64,000 nucleotides of DNA from Xylaria sp. FL1777. Taxonomy: Eukaryota; Ascomycota; Sordariomycetes; Xylariales; Xylariaceae. Numbering within the stretch: the first letter of the stretch is position 1; every line of letters starts with the position of its first letter. Below the pieces are notes generated by a model, which searched no databases, had not been told where the DNA came from, and saw only the letters and a list, made by a program, of their open reading frames with translations. Location of the stretch: the NCBI GenBank assembly GCA_022578965.1, contig MU400671.1:30808-94807 (forward strand). Reading direction: 5' to 3'. Position numbers and translations under genes: made by a program. Positions 48,220 to 58,626 of the stretch are shown piece after piece.

Positions 48220-49685
48220 GCACTACAAAATCACCGCCGCCAACCATTCAACGGACTGAGGCAATGTGTCTCGTTCTTGTTTTTCTGACTCTCCTGACTC
48301 TTTATTTCGTCCTCTTTCCCCCTCACAGATTTCCTTTCACTCTTGTCCCAGCCTGAGGAACACCGTCTCAGCCTTTTTACATTGCCAAAAAAAAAAGAAC
48401 AAAATAAAAGAAAATCAAGAACTAGCCGATCGCGACGCTAAGCTGACCTAGCTCACCGTTTGGTGGCAGTCTTTCCGTTGACCATAGCTCTCTGCAAACC
48501 GTCTACCTGTTTCTTAGTCAGTTGTTGCTGCGTCTGCTTCTTACAGCTCCCCTGAACCACGAAACGAACTACGCATACCACGCGCGAACTCCCCTCGGTT
48601 ACCTACCTTTATCTTATTGCAGCCCATCCAACTCAACCTCATGCGAACAGGTTCAGGCTGCCTGCATGCAAGAGAGCGACAGCTCCACAGTCAAGCGAAA
48701 CCCGCTTCTTATTTAATTTGGGCGCCTAATCATTGGAGTGTAAGTGATGGCTTTCTCCTTTTTGTGTTCTTGCGCCAGTACCTCCCATATATCATCTATC
48801 ATATCACCCGTAACGCCAATCCTTCAAAAGGGCTGTTAAGCCCAGGTTGCGTTTTCAGCATTTCGAGCGGGCATTGGTATCTCCTAATGATCTGATGACA
48901 CATTGGACTAAGGGGCACTTCTTCAGTAAACTAATACAGCATAGACACTGAAGCCGTGCGTATGCCTTGCTCTTTGAAGCGGGGAAAAATAAGTTTTGAA
49001 CACCTCCAGTTTCCGAGACCCCGACTCAGAATCAGTTTGTCAACTACCCGCCGGGCCAATAGGCGACGCTGGAATCACCGTCCTCTCTTGTGAACTTGCC
49101 TATCAAAGAGTCTAGGGCCGATGAGAAAAGGAAGCCCACTCCCATTAATCTGCCCAACCAGCCGTATAAGCAGCCGCGGTCTCTGATCATTCGCACCGGA
49201 TCTACAACAGCCTTGTTCCTGTCTTTTGCGGGCCGACAACCACCCCCTTGATAAATTAAAGAAAACATACTATCAACCTCCCAAGGGCATTTCTGTTTCA
49301 CTTTTCCCGTCCCAGAAACGCCGTCCCAGAGAAGAGGGAATAGTAACGTAAAAAAGCAACTATCAGATCGTTCGGTAGACTCGACTATTTCTAAGACAAA
49401 CTGGCCAAGAAGGGCACAGCGACAAGCCCCATCAGCAAGCCAACATCTGTCCAAAATTTCCCCCTCATTCTTCACGCGCTCCCTCTCTACCCACAGGCGT
49501 ACATCTATCCTTACTCACCCTTCAGTCGACAATACACAAGGATTCTTCTACTTGTCCGCACTGCGTAGTTTGTCCCTTGAGCTTCTGTAACACTCACTCC
49601 CGAAACAAGTGTTGGTTCTTTTGGTTTATTTGGAACAAGTCCTACTCATCATACCTCGGAACTTGCCCGTGATAGACATATCTTG

Positions 49686-52418
49686 ATGTCTACTGTTAAG
49701 TTTAACTACCCTACTTACAAGCTTTTTGAGGTGAGTCAAAGAACGATTTCTCACAGGCCGACACTGATGTCTCTGAGATTTGGGACACTTAGCTGACAAA
49801 ACTCGTATCTAAGCCTCAATATCATCCCCAGAGGCCGATAATCATCGACGCGGACGCGATCGAGTCTCCCGAGACGGTCACGCTTCGGTACGAAGAGGAA
49901 GCTGCCGCAAGAGCGAGCGGAGGAGACCTTCGTGGGGACTCCCCGCCTGGTCTCCTTGGTATAGACGCGTGTCAGAAGTCAGAAGCGCCCCCAATGCACT
50001 GTGAGTTATGTTCGTGTTCAGCCTCGCTTGGCGTGAAAATCGGGTTGCTACATGGTCCGACGTATTATCATCACCGAAAGGGGCTTGTGGTGACGGAGGC
50101 AGATATCTGTGATTCTCGACGTGGATGTTCCCCAGCCTGTGATATTGGACTTGACAGGGGGTAGAAGTGAAGACTGACCATGAACGTTTCAACAGCATTT
50201 GATTCTTCGAGATCATACCAAGACGCTCAGTATCAATACTCGGGGCAGCAATTTGCGACCCAACAGACGGAGAATGCGACAGCAGCACAGCTCAACCACC
50301 TGGCTTTCGCCGCCAACAGCTCAACAAACCAATATATGTCATCGGTTGTGCCGACACTGACTTCGTATCAACCCGCCAGCGGCATTTTCGGCACCAAGGT
50401 CGCGATTAAGATTTCGGCGCCTTACGATTTGATCGCGGTTACGAGTCATTTCTTCCTCGCCTTCGGGTCGCACAAGAGCCCAGCGCATGCGATCCGAGAT
50501 GCCAACGATGCCAGTGGGCTTGGGTATATCGTCAGCGGAGACGCACCACAGCTAGAGGACACGAGGATTCTGAGCAGCAACGTGCCTATATCACTCTTGA
50601 TCGAGAGCGCAGACGGACAGACGTTAGCCAGCATCGACGTGGGCATGTTTACTTATGACACACAGGCTGTGAGCGCGGAGGGGTCTCATGAGGATATCAC
50701 GCGGCGGCCTTCCTCCAAGTCACATGAGGAAGACCAGCAGCAGCATACACGTTCTCCCAAGCACCAGCCGAAACAGGAGCCTGATCAGCTCACCGAGGCC
50801 GCCGCCTCTGCTACAAATACATACCCCTATGCTCCGGCGACACACGCCAGCTATGACGCCACAGGATACCCCAGCAGCGCGAACAACAATATGCTATCTA
50901 CATACCAGCGCCCTTCCTACGGCGCCGACTACCCTCGCCCGCCGTCACTGCTCAAAACGCCCTCGTGGGTCAGTCCGTATGGGCCGTCTCTGACGTCGCC
51001 TCGCAGCCCGTCCGGCATACCCCATGGGGGGACCATCTCACGCCCGACCGTGACGGCATTGCCCGTACCGACGTCGAGCGCGCCGCAGCTCATCAGGACG
51101 AGCACGCTCCAAGCAGCGAGCTCCTCGGGGGGTGGATCGATAAATCCCTACGCCATGTACTCGACCAAGGCGGTTCTCAAGATCAACGGCGATCTTGAGT
51201 CGATGGCCAGCGGCTGGACGCCCGAGGAGTGCGAGAACGGCAGACGGCTCGTCCTGTTCACCAAGAAGCAACAGGGGTCGACGCTCTCGACGACGTTCAA
51301 GCCCGTGTCCGTCAGCGAGCGACCGCCGAACAGCATCTGTATCAGCTGCATCTACTGGAACGAGAAGCGCGAGTGTTTCGTCACCAGCGTAGACACCATC
51401 TCGCTGCTAGAGCAGCTGGTCGTGGCGCCGAACCGGTTCAGTGTCGAGGAGAAGAATCGCATCCGCCGCAATCTCGAAGGGTTTCGTCCCCTGACGGTCA
51501 GCAAGGCGAAGCCCGACAGCGAGGAGTTCTTCAAGATTATTATGGGCTTCCCCAATCCGAAGCCCCGGAATATTGAGAAAGATGTCAAGGTGTTTCCTTG
51601 GAAGATCCTGGCGCCTGCGTTGAAGAAGATCATTTCAAAATACGTGAGTTGGAGCTCTCTAGTTACTTTTCAGCTCTCTCTGGAATTACCTCTTTGATGC
51701 CTTCGTTCTACAATGGCGACGGTTTGAGTTTCTCAGTAGCAACTCGCGGTTCGGAGATCTTGTACACAACACAACATAGCTTTGCTGCTGCCCCTTTATG
51801 ACAATTATTTCTGGCTCTGAGACATGATCACCGCCCTCCCCCCCTGTCTCCCTTTTCTCATGCGATCCGACTTTCCACTCTCCCTACCGCATGTTACCTA
51901 CCTATCTGTGCCGTACTCGGGCTAATGTCTTCTGACCGAATTAGTCCGCATCTCCGTCCACCTCGTCCGGCCTTCACCACTCCGCCACGCCTTCGTTCCA
52001 CCCGACCTCGGGTCCCCCGGCCCTTCTCACGCCCGTGAGCAGCACAAGCCCGGGACTCTACGGACCGCCTCAGACGCCCACGATCGCAGACACGAGTTAC
52101 CCACACCACGACTCCCAGACGATGGCATCCCCACGCTCGCTATCGGGCGCGCCGTCGAGCTGGGCCCCCTACACGGCGCGCACGCTGTCGCCAAGTCTCA
52201 AATCGCACTCTCCACAGAACGGCGGCATCCGCATCCCAAGCCTGCCGTCGTACACGACCCAGTCGGCGCACGGCTACGGCATGGCGTCGCACGGCCATCG
52301 CTGGGACACGAATGGCTACGGCGACGCATCGCCGGCGCCCGCGTACGCGAGCCATCAGCATCCCAACCATGTGTACAGCAGCGGGGCGTACGGCGGCAGT
52401 GCTCACCACCGCGAATAG
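49686..52418 (+). CDS. medA: MedA/Medusa-type developmental regulator (Acr1/Ren1 homologue)
   Basis: MedA-family nuclear regulators control conidiophore development and, in pathogens, adhesion. My model has four exons: 49686-49730, 49832-50000, 50196-51643, 51945-52418 (711 residues). The conserved core is in exon 3: CISCIYWNEKRECFVTSVD, then EEKNRIRRNLEGFRPLTVSK, FFKIIMGFPNPKPRNIEKD and FPWKILAPALKKIISKY, diagnostic for the family. The rest is rich in S, T, P, Q and Y and largely disordered. Exon 4 follows a canonical 301-base intron (GTGAGT...TTAG). The N-terminus is open to choice. The ATG at 50180 lies inside what looks like an intron (GTGAGT at 50001, CAACAG at 50195) and would give 645 residues. 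The upstream exons (MSTVKFNYPTYKLFE, then RPIIIDADAIE) join in frame, so I prefer 49686. The gene converges on the Emw1-like gene with 2 kb between. Confidence 0.85.
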
Positions 52419-52472
52419 CGTGGTGTGGACGAGTGCCCCCCCTTCTCTACCACACGCACGCACATGCCGGGA

Positions 52473-52500
52473 ATGCCATGCCATGCCATGCCATGCCATG
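52473..52500 (+). repeat. CCATG pentamer tract
   Basis: Five units just past the MedA stop codon. Confidence 0.85.
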
Positions 52501-52880
52501 TCGTGGGCATGGAGAGAAGCAGGTCCATACGAGGTTGTGGAAGCGTGGCTGGATGGATGCTACCATTTTATGATCATTCGAGCCTGGCACTTACATTGCT
52601 CGCTCGCTCGCTCGCTCACCTGCCCACCTGCCCATTCAACATGGGCCCGGCGCCTGGGCAGGATCCTTCCCTTCCCTCTTTCTCTGCCCGCCTACTATGT
52701 TCCCGTTCTCTTCGTCCAAGTCATAACCACAGATCCACTCGTATACGTAGACCCGTTTTGTGGCAGCAGCCAGTCGTCGATCTGCTTGCTTATGACTTGG
52801 CTCTCATGGCACGGCGATACGCACATAGACAAGACTATCGTGCTACTCGCGAAGGGAAGAGGGGGGAGAAGTGGAAGCCT

Positions 52881-52930
52881 GTGTGCATGTGTCTGTGTGC
52901 GCGCGCGTGTGCGTGTGCGTGCGTGCGTGT
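52881..52930 (+). repeat. GT/GC alternating purine-pyrimidine tract
   Basis: Alternating GTGTGC, GCGCGC and GTGCGT steps for about 50 bases, a composition that favours left-handed DNA. Confidence 0.8.
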
Positions 52931-53082
52931 CATTGTGATCGTGACCGATCGTGTGAGTGGGCGGTGGGGGTTCTGAGTTAAGCTGTCTGCCTCCAAGGTC
53001 AGCTGGCCGCCCTCGAACCAATTATGACGCTTTACGCAACCCCAACTTTCTCTCTCTCGTCGCCTGCTATCTACTCTTACAC

Positions 53083-53117
53083 CCATCCATGCCATCCATG
53101 CCATCCATGCCATCCAC
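53083..53117 (+). repeat. CCATCCATG nonamer tandem
   Basis: Nearly four units in the region between the convergent MedA and Emw1-like genes. Confidence 0.85.
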
Positions 53118-54463
53118 CTTACCCACTCTGCATACCTAAGCAGTACCTATATCCCACCTATATCCCACCGAGCCCCCGACACATCAGGTTCACTCGCGCG
53201 GCGTACGTCTTCTTCCCTCAGTCCGCACACTCACCTATGCGTGGATGGACTGGTCAGAGTCGGCTCGTGCATGTCTCAATTTTGTGTCCAACGCGAATGC
53301 TCACTGCTACGTCATGATCCTCTGAAGTTCAGTGTGAAATAAGCCAGCGTGACCCTTAGCCACCCCGTCTCGAACAAGATAGGACTGCGCGTGGCCGTCA
53401 ACACAAATAATATAATATCAAACACACACATGAAGAGTCGTCCATCACTCCAGCAATCTAACCATTTTATCCCAGTTCACCAGATCCCAGGAGATGCACC
53501 ACCGCCACCATCGCCATTGCCAATTGCCATCGCAATCGCCATCGCTATCGTCATCATCAACTTACTCCTACTATTACTACTACTACCACGACTACACGAG
53601 CGCATGCATCATCGTCATCACTACGTTTCAGCTCGGAATCGGTCGACTAGCTAACTGCTCATAACGCAACCACGTCGGCTTTTGCGTTACTTAGAAGATG
53701 TTTAAATCAAACAAATAATCCCACAGCGTGTCACATCGTACCGTATTCTCGCTTGGGCTTTTCTAGGTCTTTTTTCTCTATCTCTCTATCTAGGCGTCCT
53801 TCCATCTGCCATGTGCCACTCATCATATCTTCTTCTTTTTTTTTCTCTCTTTTTTCAGTTTCGTAAACAAACCCTTGTACTGTAGCACAGACACCTTTCT
53901 CTCTCTCTCTTTCTCTCTCTCTATGTCTGTCTGCTTCTGATTTGCTATGGAAATTCGGGGGAGGAGTTTGGGGATGGTTGGTATGGGTATTTGGGAAATA
54001 GATGGCTGGGTAGATGGGCGAATGGTTAATTGGTTGATTAGTTGCTTGGTTAGACTGGCGGTTGGGGGGTCGGTCGAGCGAACGAAAGAATAGATGAATG
54101 ATTTGGACTTCTCTGGACCTTTGCGTGATTTAATCATGGATTAGTTGATCGACTGAGCTCGCAAACATAATAAAAGGAACGGAAAGATGCACTGGTTTCA
54201 ATATGAACAGGCACCGAATGTAGTGGGTAAGACGGAGAGAAAGGGGAGATATGGTTGGTGGCTGACGAGAGATGAAATGAGATTCATGTCGAACTAAACA
54301 AGACTCCGTACACTATGTAAATATGGACTTGGATTATCTATCTTCACCTACCTACGAGTTTTCCTGAGCTGTGCTTTACTTGTATAATGTCACGCGAACA
54401 GTGACACAAGAGAGAGTACGACCTGGCTCTGTCCTTTTTCTTATAATTGTTTAGGTTAGACTT

Positions 54464-57400
54464 CTATCTCAAGTCATTCATCATATCCTGCAGCATTATC
54501 CACCTGGAATCGCCTTCCCAAGACTCCTTGGCTTTCCCCATTACACTCCGAATCGCACTCCTCGCTTTGCCTTTCCACTTAATTCCGATGCTGTCAAGGC
54601 GCGATCCGTAGTTTTCATATGCCGCGACGAGATCCGTGGTCCTCTGTACCACCACATCCCACTCTTCGGCGTCCGTCAGCCAGCTTCCTTCTTGGCTCGA
54701 GCCGCTCGACACCGACAACACGTTTCCGACACTACCCACAGCAGCGCGCCACGCCTTTTCCGCGGCGTCCAGCGCACCTGCGAAGTCACGTCGCCACGCT
54801 CGCAGCTGGGACATGAGGTCCCAACAGGCTGAATTCGACGTGATGAGGGGCATAATATCTTGCTCGAATAGCGTTATGATCTTGTGTTCTACTGTACCGC
54901 GTGACGGGTCATATATCTGATTGTCTCTGGAAGTGGCTGCCACGGGACTCTTTGTTACTTCTCGAACCAGAAGAGTAAGGATCTCGACATCCAATGCATT
55001 CTCTGTCTTGCGAATACGAATTATACTTTTCACCCCTAGGATGACATCATCAAAAGCAGGGCTAGGTTTGAGACTTGCTGCGAGAGTGATTACATTGTCC
55101 CATATCCTCCAGTTTGAGTCTGCGATAGTAGCTCCGCGCTTGAAGGCGGTCAACGAATCCCGAAGCAGTTGCGAGGGGGAGCGCCCCAGCTCAGCAGCTC
55201 GGTTTGTGCTAATCATGTCGTCTATATCGTGAACATCGTCGGCGTTCGTCTTCTCCTGTCTCGTTTTGGCCTCGGCGACCACTTCGCGATACCAGCTGAG
55301 GAATGCGGTGCCCAAATTACTCCAAGTGCGTGCGTCCTCGCCCCCAACCTTATCATTGGCCGTTGCGATAGCTCTTTGGAAAGCCTCTACCGCATCGGGA
55401 AAATGTCCAAGACGAAGCTCGATATCCCCTAAGCGGTTCCATAGTTCAGGGCTCAATCGGTTGACACCAACGGCTCGCTGATAGGCTTGGCGAGCTTTAC
55501 CCCACTCCTTGCTTTGGAGATAAAGCTCACCCAGTGATTTCTGTGCCCGTGCGAAGCGTCGCTTTGAAATTTCCCACGCCCGCGTGTAATGGCTGGCGTC
55601 GTTCTCCATATCACCCAAGATACAGAACAGACGAGGCGCATTAGGGGGAAGAGGCGATCGTTCTGAGCCATAGAAATCGTCGGGCTTGATTAAATCGATA
55701 TTTATATTGTCTTCATAGTTAACATCGTCGGGGTTGTTTGCTGATGTTGCTGATGTTGAAGATCGTTTAAACAATCTCCATCTCACAATGGCACGAGCTT
55801 TCTCCTCTCCTCCAGCACGACGACCACCTGAATCGCCCGAGGCGGCAGTGCCGGCAAGACAGAGGGCAACCTCCGGCCAAAGTCGTAAGCGTTTGAATAT
55901 TTCTAATGCTGACACGAGTGATCCAACAGATGTCCAGGCATACGCAAGCTCTGACTCTAGATGCCACCGTGGCGGCGATGCCAACGCATGTACGTACCGT
56001 AGTCGTTCTTCCGGCGTCGCTGACTCTGATGGTCCAGAGGCTGGCAAGAACGAGGCTGGTTTATTGGTGTCCATGTGAGTCGTGGATTCACGATTAGACG
56101 TAAATTGGATTGTGGGTATTTTAAGAGTTAAATCTTGTTGGAATATTGTTTCTGGAGGGGGAGCTTGGGTGTCTACGATGACCTGGTCTGCAACAGCCTG
56201 CATCTGTAAAACGCCTCTCTCAACCGTTCGATTCCTGTTCAACTCGATGCGCGATCTCACGAGGAGGGCTTGGGTATATATCTGCCAATTAACAGATTTA
56301 TCATCGATGACTCTCAGCGCGTATGGAAGTATTTCTTCTAACGTGAGTGAGTCAGATGGAGAGAACGTATCTTTGAGGGTAGCCTCGGTAAGTAATATGA
56401 TCTGGTCTACCGGGTGCAGTTTTGGCTGATCATCCGGCTTGATTTCCCGTAGCTGAAGGGGCAGCGATGAACTCTGACTAGGAGGTTCGTCATTATTAAA
56501 TTGGATCTTTTCCAATAGCGTATCATCGTTTAGTGGGAGGGTGGATGGAGCGGATTCTCTCGCTTCCTGTCCCTCGGCAGATTTAGATGGCCACTGTAGG
56601 CTCCTTGCGAGAACTACGAGTTGGCTGAAACTATTCATTTGAAATCGTGTCCGCTTTCCCAATGCGCCAGAAAGGGCGTATGTGAAACCACTGATTTTCG
56701 TAGCGTCCTGTAGAGCCTGGCGGGCCTTGATGTCGTTCCCAAGCAGAATTTGGCAATTGGCTTCTTCTAACCGGAACAAGGCTTGCGATTCAGGAGGCCA
56801 CGACGAGTCCCCGGTCCCGAACACGGAAGCCTCAGCATCTGTTAAACTCGTCTGAATTAGCTCTTCTAGGGTAGTCACGTCGGTCCAGCGACCACTCTTG
56901 GTGTAAAGAGAGCCAGGTCCTAGGGAGGGCTGTGTGAGAAGCTTATAATGCCAAAGATGAACTCTTAATCTCATCCAAGCGAGGTGCTTTGCGGCTGGGC
57001 CAGACTGAGCGCTGGGCAAGACATTGCCTGTGACAAACAAGAAGCGGGCGAAGCAGAAAAGCTCGATATATGGAACATGGGGATAGGGAGAGACGCCGTC
57101 GGTGTCAAGAGATTGCTGACAAAGCGAGCGGAAGTTCTCGATCGTAGGTTCGGAAGCAACGGCTTCAGATGCCCTCGATCGTGCAAGGCCATCAACAAAG
57201 ACGGCCTCGAATGCTTGAGGATTCTTGAGAACGGGGCCAGTGACATTAGCTTGAAGGAAAGCAGCCAGAGACACAAGCCCCAGTCTGACGGCTACCTTGG
57301 CTAGTTCTGGGGGGGTGGACGGCGGAGGCGGTGGGCTGGGTGGACGGTGATCAGGTGAAGCCCACCTTCTCTGTGCGATGTCCTGGGCGAAGCAACTAAC

Positions 57401-57592
57401 CAGTTCCCTCGACAGCGGTTCTGTCAGCAGTTGATTGAGACGACCCCCCGAAGCCGTCTTTTCAATAGAGAGAAGGACGTGAGGCGACGAGATTCCAGCC
57501 GCAGCCGCGATGTCTGGCACACCCTGGGTATTATTGCCTGCAGATGCAGATGCAGGCGTCGACGCCATACTGGTCAGTACGGACCGTGACAT
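54464..57592 (-). CDS. EMW1: TPR protein Emw1 / TTC27 homologue
   Basis: An intronless protein of 1,042 residues from the ATG of MSRSVLTSMAS. The frame stays open to a TTG at 57745 but has no ATG there. The N-terminal half is helical with scattered conserved words (YIELFCFARFLFVTGN, WMRLRVHLWHYKLLTQPSLG). The C-terminal half holds tetratricopeptide repeats: KSLGELYLQSKEWGKARQAY, then LWNRLGDIELRLGHFPDAVE and the next TWSNLGTAFLSWYRE, with the usual W-LG-Y-A-F pattern. This layout, long N-terminus plus about three TPRs, is that of TTC27/Emw1, essential for cell-wall integrity in yeast; the exact partner is not established. Its 3' end faces MedA and its 5' side holds a CCAAT array. Confidence 0.8.
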   Translation of the reverse strand: MSRSVLTSMASTPASASAGNNTQGVPDIAAAAGISSPHVLLSIEKTASGGRLNQLLTEPLSRELVSCFAQDIAQRRWASPDHRPPSPPPPPSTPPELAKVAVRLGLVSLAAFLQANVTGPVLKNPQAFEAVFVDGLARSRASEAVASEPTIENFRSLCQQSLDTDGVSPYPHVPYIELFCFARFLFVTGNVLPSAQSGPAAKHLAWMRLRVHLWHYKLLTQPSLGPGSLYTKSGRWTDVTTLEELIQTSLTDAEASVFGTGDSSWPPESQALFRLEEANCQILLGNDIKARQALQDATKISGFTYALSGALGKRTRFQMNSFSQLVVLARSLQWPSKSAEGQEARESAPSTLPLNDDTLLEKIQFNNDEPPSQSSSLPLQLREIKPDDQPKLHPVDQIILLTEATLKDTFSPSDSLTLEEILPYALRVIDDKSVNWQIYTQALLVRSRIELNRNRTVERGVLQMQAVADQVIVDTQAPPPETIFQQDLTLKIPTIQFTSNRESTTHMDTNKPASFLPASGPSESATPEERLRYVHALASPPRWHLESELAYAWTSVGSLVSALEIFKRLRLWPEVALCLAGTAASGDSGGRRAGGEEKARAIVRWRLFKRSSTSATSANNPDDVNYEDNINIDLIKPDDFYGSERSPLPPNAPRLFCILGDMENDASHYTRAWEISKRRFARAQKSLGELYLQSKEWGKARQAYQRAVGVNRLSPELWNRLGDIELRLGHFPDAVEAFQRAIATANDKVGGEDARTWSNLGTAFLSWYREVVAEAKTRQEKTNADDVHDIDDMISTNRAAELGRSPSQLLRDSLTAFKRGATIADSNWRIWDNVITLAASLKPSPAFDDVILGVKSIIRIRKTENALDVEILTLLVREVTKSPVAATSRDNQIYDPSRGTVEHKIITLFEQDIMPLITSNSACWDLMSQLRAWRRDFAGALDAAEKAWRAAVGSVGNVLSVSSGSSQEGSWLTDAEEWDVVVQRTTDLVAAYENYGSRLDSIGIKWKGKARSAIRSVMGKAKESWEGDSRWIMLQDMMNDLR

Positions 57593-58017
57593 TTTCCCTT
57601 CTTTCTTGTATGGGACGCTTTGTTCATCCACGCGCACAAAATCTATGTACCCAGGAAGTAGGTATGCATGGGGATACGTCCAAGGCTGTCTAGTTGAGCT
57701 GGCTGTGTTTGTAGTGCTCTCTCTCCCGTCTCGGTGGGCCGACAAATGGATTAACGATAGTAACTGTCCATGGTCATTTTCGGTAGGTGGTTATACATAC
57801 AAAAGGACACACATCTCTGCAATCACAACCTGTTTCGTAAGTATTGCATGTTGTATGTAGGCAGCATGATGATCTAGACTTGCCAGGAGAGGTAACAGAA
57901 AATTAATTGCATCAACGTGGGTATGGTGGGGGAGGGGCAATGGAGGGGCAGCTAGCACTGGCCGCTCAAGTGCCCACAGATGGCAGGGACGTTGACCCTT
58001 TGATTTCATTGGTGCTT

Positions 58018-58112
58018 ACATACCTAGGTACCTATCTAGGTCTAGATACCCAAGTAACTTATCTAGGTACTTTATCTGGGTACTTATCTAGGTAGCACCT
58101 AGGTAGGGTACC
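58018..58112. repeat. Cluster of ACCTAGGTA / TATCTAGGTAC motifs
   Basis: Eight or so near-copies of a partly palindromic 9-13-base word, spaced irregularly. Confidence 0.75.
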
Positions 58113-58438
58113 GAGTGACTGTAGACTTCCCACCAGACTCTACACTCGGCCTAATATTGGTAGCATTTCAACTTGCTAGTCTGATATCTAGCGCACTGGT
58201 AAAGCTACGCTTGTGATCCTACCTAGGTATCTTGTGTATTGAGTGGGACATGGATTTGTCTGGCTCACCAATAGTGAATCCGCTACTTCGCTCTTGCTTT
58301 TTGTATTGTGCTAGTTTCCCAGCCTCACCTCAACCTCACCCTCACTCAACACGCCGACCTTGTCAAATTCCCTACAACATTCAGAGTCTCTCAGGTACAG
58401 GCGCAGTGGCGAGAGTTCTAAGGTGTACGTACGTAGGG

Positions 58439-58470
58439 AATAGCCAATAGCCAATAGCCAATAGCCATTC
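58439..58470 (+). promoter_or_regulatory. Tandem CCAAT array (AGCCAAT heptamers)
   Basis: Three exact AGCCAAT units after a decayed one, then AGCCATT. CCAAT is the HAP/NF-Y binding core, but here it may be only a tandem repeat. It lies about 850 bp upstream of the Emw1-like start. Confidence 0.5.
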
Positions 58471-58626
58471 GCCATTCCACGCCAGTGGACTAAGTTGCAT
58501 AATATAACTTAGCTCACGGTAGACTAGGATTCGTGGGCAGGCTTTAAATACCGGGTATCTCTCATTTCAGCCTCGCTCTCCTTTTTCTCACTCCCGCCGC
58601 CCTTCCCTCACTCCCCCCCTCCTCCC

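Larger units (their letters stand above)
37359..49685. other. 12-kb stretch without a supportable gene
   Basis: Composition is near normal (not the extreme AT of the retrotransposons), yet all frames are short. I could not join any into a protein with known motifs. Candidates looked at include 42590-42784, 42945-43148, 44860-45057 and 45290-45800; none has family signatures. Local features are an AT microsatellite (38371-38392), a GTAGTGAG tandem (46081-46128), a TGTCCTC tract (46550-46600), a 12-mer tandem (46982-47036) and a CATTA tract (48191-48219). The last 1-2 kb may be the long leader of the MedA gene. Old, diverged transposon debris could explain the rest. Confidence 0.5.
52419..54463. 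other. Repeat-rich 3' region between MedA and Emw1-like genes
   Basis: Two kilobases between convergent genes, with no gene seen. It is dense in simple repeats: CCATG pentamers (52473-52500), CTCG units (about 52598-52618), a GT/GC tract (52881-52930), a nine-base CCATCCATG tandem (53083-53117), CATCGC-type units (about 53515-53555) and CT tracts (about 53898-53922). Probably long 3' untranslated regions. Confidence 0.6.
57593..58626. promoter_or_regulatory. Upstream region of the Emw1-like gene / 3' region of the GYF gene
   Basis: About 1 kb without a gene. It contains a cluster of ACCTAGGTA motifs (58018-58112), a tandem AGCCAAT array (58439-58470) and a pyrimidine-rich tail near the GYF gene stop. 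Both flanking genes are on the minus strand. Confidence 0.55.

Noticed and set aside
57593..57745. 51-residue N-terminal extension of the Emw1-like protein
   Set aside because: The extension begins at TTG; the first ATG in frame is at 57592.
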